The position numbers and the translations under genes were made by a program. The notes under the pieces were generated by a model, which worked only from the letters and a program-made list of their open reading frames with translations, did no database searches and was not told where the DNA came from. Source: Gonocerus acuteangulatus (taxonomy: Eukaryota; Arthropoda; Insecta; Hemiptera; Coreidae). Taken from it: a DNA stretch of 64,000 bases. Location of the stretch: assembly GCA_946811695.1 (NCBI GenBank), contig OX328125.1:45029366-45093365 (forward strand), read 5' to 3'. Below, piece by piece: positions 21,430-32,787 of the stretch (the first letter of the stretch is position 1; the number at the start of each line of letters is the position of its first letter).

Positions 21430-22262
21430 TTTTTATTTTTTTTATTTATATGATTTAAGAGCTAGCTAGCAACTAGGCGATTAGCTCTATAAACACGTAG
21501 AGTGCAAACAAAATAAAAGGTCTAGCACATCAAAAATAAAACATTTAAATAAAAAATTAAATAACTGAATCTATCAACTATACAAGACAAAAAAAGGGCA
21601 AAAAGAGAAAAAATAGAATAATAAAAATACCAAACATAAAGGTCAACTATAAAATAAAAAACAGATAAGTAATAAATTATTTTTAATAAACCAAATCTTT
21701 TCCCTTTATTTTGTACAAATAAAATTGAATTATAAAATTAATTTTAACATATTTCAAATTTTTCGTTTTTGCTATATTCCTTCGTAAATTTTTATGTGTT
21801 TTAAAAAGTCTAAAATAATAGATATGTGTGGGCTACCATCTGTCAAAAGTTCGTACATATCATGTGGCATGTTGATGTTTTCACATTTCCTGCAGTCTGT
21901 TAGTAAGTGTTTTACTGTTAACGTCTTATTGCATTCTGTACATAGTGGTTTGTCATTAGGTAAGAGTGAGTTAGTAGTGCATGTCCTATTGTAAGTCTTG
22001 TAAGGACTACTTCTCTCCGGCAGCTTCTATAGCTGGAGTTCCATTGTTTTATGAATGGCTTTATCTCCCGAAGCTTGTTTTCATTTAAAGATAACCATTC
22101 AGCCTGCCATTTATTGAGTACGTGAGTCCTTACAACCTGTTTCATGTCGGGTTCTGTAACCAGTAAAAAGTCTTCAGTGCGACGTCTTGTAGGTAGCTTT
22201 GCTAGGATATCTACGTCAGTCGTTCTAAGTAAATTATAATGTCCTGGTAGACACAGCATAGT
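21430..22262 (-). pseudogene. RNase H-type LINE 3' fragment
   Basis: The minus strand from 22259 reads LCLPGHYNLLRTTDVDILAK (RNase H end), KWQAEWLSLNENKLREIK and RLTIGHALLTHSYLM. A frameshift near 21965 follows, then KPLCTECNKTLTVKHLLTDC and DGSPHISIILDFLKH to a stop near 21790. This is the same architecture as the copy at 19020-19800 but a different subfamily. A 3' UTR and an A-rich tail (T-rich on the plus strand, about 21427-21450) follow. A Helentron-like 3' hairpin lies just upstream at 22308-22340. Confidence 0.75.
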
Positions 22263-22307
22263 GATCCCAATGTTATTATGTTGTAATGTGTTTATCTGTT
22301 CAAGAAT

Positions 22308-22340
22308 ATCCCTATGGGGGAGGGAGGAATCGCGCTAAAA
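22308..22340 (+). other. Helentron-like 3' end
   Basis: CCCTATGGGGGAGGGAGG followed by AATCGCGCTAAAA matches the terminus at 6365. No body of the element is recognisable upstream because the LINE fragment lies there. Confidence 0.5.
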
Positions 22341-24352
22341 GGTTTGCAAAATTTTCTAACTGCCAATGGATACAAATTTCGGGCACATCAGGTTTTAGCA
22401 TATTAGTATATATACCACATGCATTATCTTGTGCTATTTCAGATGTTTTTTGTTTTTTTTTTTATTGATAAATTTCAGTTTAAAAATATACTTTTTACCC
22501 ATGCAGGAATATAGCACTATTATTTTTTTTGCAGTTCGTATCCACTTTCTAAATGTTATATCATCGTGAAACCGTTAGCTTTACCCGTCTACTTTACGAG
22601 CTTATTACTATCCTTTAAATGCCTATTAAGAGCATCACTAAAACTGCATCTTACAACTTTAACGGCTTTTGAAATGTCTTCAAGTTAATGGGCGATGGAT
22701 AATTGTCAAACAAACAGTATTGAGTATTTGTACTGGTAGTGTTGTTTTTCCAAGTTTTTCACTGTAGCAGTAATCATTTACTAGTCCTTTACGTAATATT
22801 CTAGAAACAGATGCTCCATAATTATAATGCTATAAAATACAACTTGTGGAAAATAGTAATATTCTTGCTCTTCCTCAAAGAGACAAAATTGATAATGAAA
22901 TAACCGACTGTGTAGTTAGGTAAATACCGGAAACATTTTAATAACATAATATGTTATTACTATGATTACGATTTATCTATGTTATTACAATGTTTATTAT
23001 TATATATTTATTTAATATTAATTAAATTAAGTAAATAGACCACTGAGGCGGTAAGCAAGCCTTCTCCCAAGCACACCAAGAATTCCAAAAAAACAAAATC
23101 AAATGTTTTTTTAGAAAATAAACTATTTTTATTTTATGAGAATGCTGACGCCCAACGTGCTCAGCTACCACCCAGATTGGTCAACTACTCACACAGTACA
23201 TAAACGTTTTAGCCCAAACATGAATTAAAAAAAATAAAAACAAAACAAATTAAAAATACACCATTAAAAAAGAATATAATAAAAAATAATAATGAATTAT
23301 TTTATCATTAGAGATCAAATTATACAGTTAAAATGTATAATTTTTATAAAATCAGAATATAACACACGTCTGCGACAAAAAAAACTACATTTTGTTGACT
23401 GTATACCATGATTTTTTTTATTCTGAAGCCAAAAAAAAATCCTTCACATGTAGTTTTTTTAACCTCAAATTCGGTAGTCGTTGCCAGGTTGTCAATCTCA
23501 TGAAATGCGTAGGTTTTGCCTGTTGACTACTGTAGGGTGAAGAGATACAGACAATGCTGAAGAAGTATAAACAAAAGGTAACAAGCAACCAGAATGAAAT
23601 TTTTTAATATGCGTTGAATTGATAATAAAGGCATTTTTTTTTATTATATCCAGAGTAAAAATGACTATTAATTTTTAGAATTTTTGTGTTTTTCATTCGT
23701 CCACCCCATATTTTGCAAGAAAACTGGGTGCGAAGGCCAGAAAGGATTCCAAAAAACCAATGATTGGATTCAAGACATCCAAAAACATTCGATGAAGCTG
23801 ATCAATAAAAAATATTCTTGCAGACCTGTGTAATTCAAAACAAAACGCTTATTTGCGGATAAAGATAACCCAGTAATTGTTTTCTGTAAAAAACAAATAA
23901 CCCAAGGGGGTTGTGAATTGCTGAAGAGGAACTGGAAATTATTATACGATTTAAAATTATACCTCAATAATGTATTCAATTATTGTCTTCGTTTTCTTTA
24001 AGATAATTGACTTCTTTAAAAAAATGTATTAAAAAATTATCGCTTTGACCGCAAGACAATAAAAAAAATCATTTTATTATGAAATCTGAATTTTCTTTTT
24101 AAGGCCCTAAACCTAGCAGCTAACCTGCCAAGAACAAGACTCGAACACACATCTCCCAACACTCCCTTAGGCACAATAGCTTGAAAAGAAAACCAATGTA
24201 AATAAAGATACATAAAAACTTTCCTTATAACGCGAAGGATTTGAGTAGTCCCATTTCTCGACTGGAAATCAATCTCATACTTTATGTTCCCTCTATTTGC
24301 CCTTTCCTTCCTGAAAGAATAGCCCCAGCGCGTCGAAAAGAGTTTGGGCGAT
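22341..24352. other. AT-rich, no gene recognised
   Basis: I see no repeat shared with the rest of the window and no coding frame with recognisable motifs. Confidence 0.45.
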
Positions 24353-24810
24353 AAAAAGAGCTTGAATAATCACCATCCACAATCCAGCTGGCTACTACTA
24401 CGAAATGTAATGAACTCGAATGAAACACGTAGGAGAGCTTGTTCCTAATAATGTAAAGTCGAGATATGGAGGTTTTGAGGAGGCTGTTTTCCTTCTTCTG
24501 CGTTCATCCCTCATTCAGGTCAGGAGGTAAAATCACAAATTTCGCAGTCCTCTCAAGATGCTTCAGGTTTGCGTATATTCTCAGAGATAATCTGTGGTCC
24601 TAGGCCAAATCCGCAGTCTCCAATCACCCAACAGCGAACAATAACGGAATTTTCAGGGATGATTCCAACCGTATCAATGTTGAAAATCCTGTTTAAGTGC
24701 GGCGTGATCCTCTAGTATCGTGTTATGAGTCTGAGCATAATAACTTTCAGTTTATTTCGTTGTGGTAGCCAGCTGGATTGTAGGTGGAGATTATTCAAGC
24801 TCTTTTTGTG
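24353..24810. repeat. Inverted repeat with 55-bp arms
   Basis: AAAAAGAGCTTGAATAATC...CAATCCAGCTGGCTAC at 24353-24408 recurs inverted at 24755-24810 with a few mismatches. The 345-bp centre has no recognised content. It could be a decayed TIR element. Confidence 0.5.
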
Positions 24811-26520
24811 GCCCCATTGTTAATAAGTTATCCTTGTTTGTGAGTTTCAAAATGAAAACAATATATTGGTTATTCCAAGGAAGTTTTTTAATTCTATCAA
24901 TACCTTCTAAGTCGCGGTGCCTAGGAATCCACAACCCCAGAATACATGTATAGCAGGTTTTGCATTCTGGATTGAGCGTTGGAAGTACACCTCCTATCAG
25001 AAGAGTCTATCCGAATCGACAGAAATACAGAAGTTGGATGCGAATAGAGAGATTGAGTAAGCTATTCCTATAAGTGGGCATTCATGAAAAGACAGCCGAA
25101 GCGATCTATTCCAAGGAGGCAGGTGCTAGACCCGCACCGACCCTGACCTGCACCTTTCTACCTCCCACAGCTTTCTTTAATACTACCCTCTTACACCTAG
25201 GCTGGCTCCTTCTTTTTTCTAACCCTCTTTTTTCTAGTCTCTCGCCGTGTACGACCAGGCTTCGTCCCTTTATTCCTTCACGCCTTTTAAAGAGGCTCGT
25301 CTTACAGGATGTGTATCTGAGTACATATGTACTTATAATCATTGACGTTTTCCGACTATTGGCGTAACAAGACCCTAAACCCATTTTCAGAACCGATTGA
25401 TACGATTCTTCATCAATTCTGTCTTGAATTGCCGAATTTAGGAATGTAATTTCGTGCTGTTGTAATTTAATTATATTTCAAATGGTTGTGATTTAATATG
25501 TCTAATAGTTTTTGACCTGATGCTGTCAACCCAAAAAGTGTGTCCCGGAATAAGAATATTGGCGGTTGCAAAAAGAATATTTTAGAAAACATAAAATGTA
25601 TACACTCGACCAAATTTTGGGTACATCGAGAAACACATTTCTATAGCACCCATAGAGAGCCCAGGTAAATTATTGTCAAAGATGATAGTTGCATTAGCTG
25701 ACTAGACTCGAAAAGCTAGACAGTATTTTCTAACTCCTCCCTAACGACCACGGTACAGCAAGTTTTGTCTTCTAAAAACACTTAATCATTCGTTATTTTC
25801 GTTTTACGCATTTAAATCCTTTGTTTCATCTCACAGATACTAAGAAATACTGACAAATTGTCAAAGGTTCATCATTAGTAAAGGCTAAGTCTGCAACGGA
25901 CAAAATTTCGGTCTACAAAGATGGATTTCGTATCTATGATGTACCAAACGGTAAGATATAATGAAACTGACATTTATTAAATACACGAAATAATAATAAG
26001 GTTTTCACGTTTCAAGCTGTTCTCACAATGCTTTAACTTGAATGTCATTCTAAGCACCTTCTGTATCACCTTTTGTGAAGTTCAGCTATATATAATAAAC
26101 TTGAATAACTAAGCCACATAAGTATATAAAAGGCCGCTTTTCGGCCTTTTATGGAGATCCCAGACGCCCAAATAATCAATCAAATTTTAGACAGCCCAAT
26201 AAAAGTAAAACTATAAAATTACAGAGAAGGGTGCGTCGAGACAGGCTGGGAACATGTCCCTAGAAAGGAGACCTAAATAAACCATAGGGTGGAAAAAGTG
26301 AAAGGAACATGGAACGTTTACATGGCGGCTCGTAAGAAACAACGAATTACAAGCACTAACGCATAGGCTTCAAATGTTTTAGAAGGTACCCGCATTTCGA
26401 AAATGGTTCGACAGGAGTAAGAAACATGTAAATACCTCAATATTTCGTAATACTCTCAATTACCAAGCCTCATTTTCAGTGAAATATTGACATATAATGA
26501 GGCACACTTAAGCAACACGT
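24811..26520. other. No gene supported
   Basis: Frames are open on both strands at 25074-25384 in a locally GC-richer stretch, but neither shows a motif. A GGCCGCTTTTCGGCC-type hairpin lies near 26131. Confidence 0.4.
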
Positions 26521-26638
26521 TAAGCAACGTCGGGCGTGGTCAGTACCTGAATGGGTGACCGGCCACGTGCTGTTGGCATTATAAAAGGGTGGCAACCTAT
26601 AGATAGCCCGGCGCTAATGGCCAAGTTGTAGATGCGGC

Positions 26639-26688
<50 letters not shown>
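26521..26688 (+). mobile_element. 5S rRNA-derived SINE, 5'-truncated
   Basis: TTAAGCAACGTCGGGCGTGG followed by TCAGTACCTGAATGGGTGAC and GTGCTGTTGGC is the 3' half of a 5S rRNA. It continues through GGGTGGCAACCTATAGATAG and the shared SINE tail GGCGCTAATGGCC...GATGCGGCGT, then 48 A. It therefore belongs to the 5S-headed SINE class and is not a 5S gene. Confidence 0.85.
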
Positions 26689-26691
<3 letters not shown>

Positions 26692-26798
26692 ATAAGATTA
26701 CACAAAGGTTTATAACGAATTTACCTAAATTTATAAAAAGCATTTTTAATTATAAAAATATCAAGACGCACAAAAAAGTGCAATTATTTCAAACTGTT

Positions 26799-27130
26799 TT
26801 AGTTGTGCTCCTTGAGGCAGATATTACCAGAAATGAAAAACATTTCCGATTTTCTTTGGCTCAGTCTGTTCCGCTGCTCATAAATGATTTTTCCAGCGGT
26901 TGAAAATACACGTTCTAAGGGTCCAGATGAGCCTAGAACACAAAGGTATTTACTGGCTACATTATGCAGTTGGTTGTTTACACCAAACGGTTCCTTTTCA
27001 GTATTTAATTCACGTGTCAAGACGTGCCAGTATTTAATACCACAGCCCTCCAGATGCTGAGAACTTCAATTCTAAAAAAAAAAAAGGAATAACTCTATCG
27101 ATAGTAACTATCGACTATCGCCCATCCCTA
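26799..27130 (-). pseudogene. hAT transposase remnant with one terminus
   Basis: The minus frame reads LHNVASKYLCVLGSSGPLER, VFSTAGKIIYEQRNRLSQRK and EMFFISGNICLKEHN. This is the hAT C-terminal dimerisation region, in which A.KYLC, S.P.ERVFS and RNRL are the conserved blocks. A hAT-like end on the same strand (TAGGGATGGGCGATAG) lies at about 27115-27131, only some 60 bp before the coding piece. The DNA-binding and catalytic parts have therefore been deleted. The protein would have moved its own element; this copy cannot. Confidence 0.7.
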
Positions 27131-27229
27131 CTAAAGACCGTCTTAGTCAAATAGTTACAGATTTGCGTTATTAGTTTCTAATATTACTTATGTGGTTTCT
27201 AACATATTTTCGCTTTCTTAAATGCAGAA

Positions 27230-27264
27230 AGTAGGCGTAGCATGTCACGCCGGGTAACTGCTAG
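27230..27264 (+). mobile_element. Helitron 3' end
   Basis: GGCGTAGCATGTCACGCC forms a hairpin, then GGGTAACTGCTAG and T follow. This matches the end of the Helitron at 49408. The 5' end is unidentified. Confidence 0.65.
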
Positions 27265-27424
27265 TAATTAATAAAATAATGGTATAATTTTAATAATAAT
27301 ACAAATTTAAGATCTAACCTAAAGAAAATATTCTCGTGAACAATAAATAAATTGCTGTAAAATTACTTTGAGATCATAAAATGGCTTGGATTGTAATTGT
27401 GCGTTACTTATAATATAGCTATGT

Positions 27425-27545
27425 TATATTATATGTATTCGTGGTCTTTAAGTATGTCAGTATGGTAGCAATATATGACGTCTTATCTGATAACAGCTCG
27501 CTAAGGTCCCGTGGTGCCTGTAGGTTGTCATGCAGTCTGTTAGTA
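27425..27545 (-). pseudogene. LINE C-terminal tail, inverted
   Basis: The minus frame reads LQAPRDLSELLSDKTSYIAT followed by ILTYLKTTNTYN. It is homologous to the last 35 residues of the RNase H-type LINEs nearby. It stands head-to-head with the plus-strand fragment that starts at 27530. Confidence 0.55.
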
Positions 27546-28186
27546 GGCGTAATAGTGACCTAACCGTAAGTAACAGTGACCTAACCGTACAACATATCCT
27601 AACTGACTGTCAATCACGACGTAACTTCATTCCTTACAACATGACAGAACTCCTTGGAGATGGCAGCCCTCATATTGACAAAATATTCTCACAACTGAAA
27701 GACATCAACATATTTGACAAAATATAAAATAACAGAAAATCAAATCAAGCTGCACCAATTTTTTTTTCTCCCAACAGATTGCATCATTTCTAACTAACTT
27801 TTTTGAATCGGCAATGCTTTTACTGAGAAACAACTAACCCAGGAATAGAACATTTTTTTAACAATAATTGTACGAATAATTAGACGTACAATAGGATTCA
27901 TATGTACCTACAATTGATATTACTTGAATTGTATTTATGTATTATTAATGTAACTGTATATGTGTATAACATTTCTTGTATAATTTTATTGGTCCTTAGT
28001 AATTTAACAGGATGTAAATATGTAGACAATAACGTAATATAATATAATGTAATAATATATACATAATGTAAATATATAGGCACTAATGTAATTTAATATT
28101 ATGTAATAATATTCACAATATTTGTTAGTAGGCGTTCTACTGTTAAAGGAACGTTGAAAAAAATAAAATAAAATAAAATAAATTTC
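27530..28186 (+). pseudogene. LINE C-terminus plus 3' UTR
   Basis: The frame ends QHILTDCQSRRNFIPYNMTE, LLGDGSPHIDKIFSQLKD and a stop at 27725-27727, the terminal block of I/LOA-like ORF2. A roughly 420-bp 3' UTR leads to a short tail of AAAATA-type repeats at 28158-28183. An imperfect duplication of GTGACCTAACCGTA occurs at the 5' edge. All enzymatic domains are missing. Confidence 0.65.
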
Positions 28187-28204
28187 ACTCGTATCTAATT
28201 GAAT

Positions 28205-28375
28205 ATATATGTATTTTTATAGCTGAAGAAGGTTGCCAAAGTGGATGCTGAAATGTTCCACATATAGATTTTTCTGAATCTCTGAGGTTTTTTCTTAGCC
28301 TAATCCCAACTATTCCTTGACATCTTATAGCCTCGACGGCTAACTATCTTCCTCTCATTAAGATATACTTTATAT
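28205..28375 (+). repeat. Penelope-like repeat, degenerate hammerhead motif
   Basis: CTGAAGA (28223-28229), a weakened stem II, then GAAATGTT (28250-28257). The following tail CATATAGATTTTT...TTAGCCTAATCCCAAC..TTCC matches the tail after the well-formed motif at 47970. GACGGCTAACTATCTTCCTCTC further on recurs at 33000 and 35695. Confidence 0.5.
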
Positions 28376-28744
28376 CCCAACTGCTTTCAACCTCCAATTA
28401 GAACTACATGGATTTTAGACTACTGTTGACATGCTCATGGAAGCCGATGAAATCGTGGGGTACTACGCCCTAAAAAACTAATTATAACCGACTTTTAGAC
28501 CTTGTATAAAAATCAATAGAACTTATCAATGAATTATAGAGACACAAGATATATTTAACTTGAGACTAATCCATAAGAAATCCAGTCAGAATAATGCAGG
28601 ATTAAAAACTTCTTTATTATTCTATAAATGCTATTTGCGAAGATCATGATCGAAGGTGGAATAAAAAGAGTTAATTTTTGAAAATGTGTTGAAATCTTTG
28701 TTGATCCTACCCACTAGATACAGAAAGTGACCCTCGTTAAAATG

Positions 28745-28747
<3 letters not shown>

Positions 28748-28814
<67 letters not shown>

Positions 28815-29104
28815 TTGATGTTTATTTTTCGTCGCTGGGATGATATTTTTAGATGGAACGGCATTTTTCTCCAGCGGTGGTACTCCTCCTCACTTCTTCC
28901 TGGGATATTTCGATGGGTTCATCTCCATCTTCGTCAGCCAGGTACTTGTTTCTTCCTCGGTGGTTGCCAAGGGAATGATGTTTCCCTTGGCAACCACCGA
29001 GGAAGAAACAAGTACCTGGCTGACGAAGATGGAGTGAACCCATCGAAATATCCCAGGAAGAAGTGAGGAGGAGTACCACCGCTGGAGAAAAATGCCGTTC
29101 CATC

Positions 29105-29147
<43 letters not shown>
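28748..29147. repeat. Near-perfect palindrome inside (TA)n
   Basis: A (TA)n tract at 28748-28812 is followed by arms at about 28852-28973 and 28984-29107, which mirror each other with one indel. The arms begin GATGGAACGGCATTTTTCTC. The centre is AATGATG, and a second (TA)n lies at 29107-29147. No coding role is evident. Confidence 0.85.
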
Positions 29148-29154
<7 letters not shown>

Positions 29155-29173
29155 GTAATGAACCTAATAGGAG

Positions 29174-29374
29174 TTGTTTTTTTTTCTTTTAGGGTGTTTC
29201 TCCATCCAGGCCACTAGCGCCGCACTATGTATAGTTTGCTACCCTTCCCAAACATCCATTGTGGAGCAGGGAATTCGGAAAGAACTCAACACGCTACAGG
29301 CGGGACTCGAATCCCCCATCCCCCGTATGAGAAGGCTTGGTGTTAGCCACTAGAACACGGAGAGAACGAGGAAT
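29174..29374 (-). mobile_element. tRNA-derived SINE
   Basis: On the minus strand the head has GTTCTAGTGGCTAAC (A-box region) and GGGATTCGAGTCCC (B box). The body contains GGGAAGGGTAGCAAACTATA and the tail GCGGCGCTAGTGGCCTGGAT before the A-rich end. It is closely related to the copies at 8956 and 57080. Confidence 0.75.
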
Positions 29375-30465
29375 CCGTAAGTTCGAATCACAACGAAAAA
29401 TATATAGATGAAGGTAATTGATAAATTCCTGTTCTTTGTAACCTTATTTCGTATTTAAGATTTTTATTTTTCAATATTACACAAAATTAAAATATTTTAA
29501 TTATATCTAGACATTTTCACAATTTATAATATTAAACATGGATTAAAATTATAAAGTGCTACGTTAATATTAATTTGCTAGTGGGCGAGCAGACGGAATT
29601 CAATTTGTTGAAAGTTCCTTGGTGAAAGTGAATTTTCGAAACAAAAATAAATGTGATCAACAGACTTAAACAAAGGTCAAGCCAAATGTTTAATTAAGAG
29701 GGAAACTCAGGAAATTCCTTGAAACTCCTTGAACTTAATATTACAAATTTTCAAGTACATTCAAGTGATTTTGTGAAAGTGTGACTCAAGAAATTAAATA
29801 TTTGTTAATTTTTAGCCAGTATGTTTTGCTATTATGCTATACAAAAATTCGCCTTTTTTAATTTCTTTAGTTTAATCAGAATCGCCATTGTTTAAAAGTA
29901 AAAGATACATTATATATATTTTATAAATATATATAAAAAGATTTATAGATTATTTTATATTGCAAATATGTTTTCTGAGATATGTTATTGTCAACTAATG
30001 TACAATTTGAATCTAATTTCATGTATATTTTATATAAATGCAGACAATCTGAAGGAAACTTGAAAGCTTACTCGTCCCAAATGACATACACGAGTTACAC
30101 ATTAAAGATAGCCCACTGTACTCCAACATCTTAAACACACTAAAATAATTTATAAAATATAGCCACTTACTAAAATTTGGAAAAATAAAAGGATTATCGC
30201 ATGGTTACCTGAACATATATAAATATAAAATTACGTAAATAATTATTATATATATGTGCGTGTGCGTGTGTGTGTGTATGAAAGCCTTATAATAATTTTT
30301 TATCATTACTTATTTATGTCATATCATTTGTTTTAGTTAGCTATTTTTTTATACATATACATTTTTCTTAAATGCGAAATAACCTTAAAACCCTTTTTTA
30401 TTATTGCTTCCCTTGATTTATATTTACATTACGTTATTTATATGAATTTTTTATATTAAAATGTT
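29375..30465. other. AT-rich, no gene recognised
   Basis: Only a (GT)n tract at about 30254-30278 was noted. Confidence 0.45.
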
Positions 30466-30535
30466 ATCTCATTAAAAGGCAAATCGCCTTTGTTGCGATG
30501 CTCTAAATAAATTAAATAAAATAAAAATTAAAGCT
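30466..30535 (+). mobile_element. LINE 3' terminus
   Basis: AAAAGGCAAATCGCCTTTG, TTGCGATGCTCTAAATAAA and an ATAAA-type repeat tail match the minus-strand 3' end at 1707-1790 and the plus-strand ends at 30722-30772 and 60125-60185. The body is not recognisable. Confidence 0.5.
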
Positions 30536-30721
30536 AGCAAATTGTTTTCTGAATTGACATCGCTTGTACAACAAATTTATTTTTAGCAGTTTTTTGTTTA
30601 CATGTTTGATTGTATGATTGAATGTACATATATATAATGTTTAATGGGATGAATAATTAATTGCATAACTGGATAAGTATGCATTTTTTAAATGGGTGAT
30701 TGGAAGTAAAAGTAATAATTG

Positions 30722-30772
30722 TATTGGGCGAATCGCCATTGTTGCGGATGTTCATAAATAAAGAAAAATTTT
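30722..30772 (+). mobile_element. LINE 3' terminus, second copy
   Basis: TTGGGCGAATCGCCATTGTT, GCGGATGTTCATAAATAAAG: same 3' end motif as at 30466. Confidence 0.45.
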
Positions 30773-31641
30773 ATATAATCCATTAGGAATAACGCAATAT
30801 GTAACAATGGGGCGTACAAAAATGTGATATGTAGCTACAACATTTCGAAGCTCACAGAAAATAACTGGGTGAGTCCAAAATCTATAATTTTCAGAGTAGC
30901 TCTTTTACAGAGAACTGACAGAGAAACCACACTGTTTTACGAGATGCCAAAAAATTCACAGAAAGTCAGTTAGTGACTTATTTTCACTATCCACGAGTCT
31001 TAGGAGATAATTATAATGTAAGACACTCCCTTTGCCCATTTTCCAACTTTTTCCTCGTGACCATCAATATACTCTTTCAGTCCAATAAAAACAGATATCA
31101 ATAGTGTTAAAAATGTAAGATATTTTTCCCCTCATATACCATACAATCGCATAGATGAAACGTAGTCTGCTCTACGCCTGATGATAACATGGCAGACGGA
31201 ACTTCTTAAACAAACCTCCCCGACAGACCACCACCTGACACAGTTCCAGGAAGCTATTTATAAACGACCCTCGTCTTTGTCAACACTGTCACAGACGAGC
31301 CATACCCGGAATAGACTTCTCTTAACAACCAGAATGAAAAGGTTTTGGCTAATCGTGTACATGTTATAAGCATCAGGTAGGTGATTCAATCGCAGGTGAC
31401 AGCTAAACTGAAGGAATTTACTCAAAGGCGAATTCATGGGTGAGTGATGAGGTGCATACTGCTACAGAATATCATTATTTAATGTAACCATGACGTTCCA
31501 AATGTTGAAGCATAATTGCCTATATCTAAACATTACGTATTGGATGCACGTCAGTTACATAGTATGTGCAGTCCAAACAATATTGCAGAATGAGATGTTA
31601 ATAGTTAGCCGTTGTGGTGTTAACAATTCGGCTTCGGCTAA
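30773..31641. other. No gene recognised
   Basis: The open frame at 31181-31369 shows no recognisable motif. Confidence 0.4.
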
Positions 31642-31880
31642 CAAAGGGAATATACAGTGTCGGAGTCACCGATTTGGCCCTATTTTTTTTTTCCTGGTGA
31701 TTCTGCATCGAAAAATAGTCGACACGTGTCCGAGCGTTCCGTCTAATGCACCTTAGGAGCCGAGAAATAAAATAAAACAGGTTGAAAAGGCTTTATTTTA
31801 TATATCGAGTTTAGAAAATGATATCGACATGATTCTTTCACCAATTAATTCCTTTTATAGAGTAGATTTTGAGTGTATAG
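31642..31880 (-). repeat. Unclassified interspersed repeat, partial
   Basis: One end of the family at 17560-18370 and 38447-39170, inverted relative to the first: ACAAAGGGAATATACAGTG, GTGATTCTGCATCGAAAAAT, TATCGACATGATTCTTTC. Confidence 0.7.
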
Positions 31881-32370
31881 ATTTTGTTATGCGGCCATCA
31901 TCCAATCATCCCCAAAAGAGGCTCAATTCAAAGCAATGAACCAAATTTACAGTAGTTATGGAAGTGAATAGAACAATTTTGTGAATTGAAGGATTTAATC
32001 CCCCTAGAGCCCCGGGATGGTTTAATGACAGCAGCCCTACCCCGAGAGCAAGGAGCCTATTCCTCATTAAGCCGACTGCTATGCCGGGAGATTATCTACC
32101 TCGTCTTCCTATTAACTACCTCCGGATGCAAGTCTCTAAGCCGCCGGGGATTCAAACAAGCCGATTTAGCTAATTCTTAATAAACCCAACTTCTACTCTC
32201 TTATTCATATTATACATCATCATGATAAGTCTTCAAGGATTTACTCAGGCTCAGATTTTTAACAACAAATTAATTGTGTGCTACCCCCAAAAATGAGATG
32301 GGTCCATTATATATATGAGTGTGAAGTATTTTAGGTTTTGGACATGACTGGATTTTGTAATGACCACCTC
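31881..32370. other. No gene recognised
   Basis: A GC-richer stretch at about 31995-32165 is open in one frame but shows no family motif. Confidence 0.35.
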
Positions 32371-32377
32371 ATATATA

Positions 32378-32380
<3 letters not shown>

Positions 32381-32442
<62 letters not shown>
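32381..32442. repeat. (TA)n microsatellite
   Basis: Uninterrupted TA repeat adjoining the 5S-derived SINE. Confidence 0.95.
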
Positions 32443-32448
<6 letters not shown>

Positions 32449-32490
32449 ATATATAATAGATTACTTTTTAATTAAGTTGGAATTCCTATT

Positions 32491-32637
32491 TTTTATTTTT
32501 TTTTTGTGTGTGTTTGTTTAACGGCGTATCAACATTAGGGCTATTAACGCCGGGCTGTCCTTGCTTAACGCCTGACCTTGCTTAACTTCGGTGATCTACG
32601 GGAACCGGTGCATTCAACGTGGCTATGGCCGTTGGCA
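32491..32637 (-). mobile_element. 5S rRNA-derived SINE, internally deleted
   Basis: On the minus strand it begins GCCAACGGCCATAGCCACGT, TGAATGCACCGGTTCCCGTA, GATCACCGAAGTTAAGCAAG, the 5' half of 5S rRNA including the A-box region. It then jumps to the shared tail (GGCGTTAATAGCCC...). The second half of the 5S part is missing. An 11-bp duplication GAATTCCTATT flanks it (32480-32490, 32638-32648). Confidence 0.9.
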
Positions 32638-32736
32638 GAATTCCTATTATGTTTAAATTTTCATTTTATCATTTTCCTTTAGCATAATTAAATCACAATA
32701 CATGCACTATTCATAGCGAGACTATGGAGAGAAACA

Positions 32737-32737
<1 letters not shown>

Positions 32738-32787
<50 letters not shown>

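Noticed and set aside
25074..25384. Overlapping open frames on both strands
   Set aside because: Local GC content explains the openness; no family motif on either strand.
26521..26581. Functional 5S rRNA gene
   Set aside because: Only the 3' half of 5S is present and it is fused to a SINE body and poly-A.
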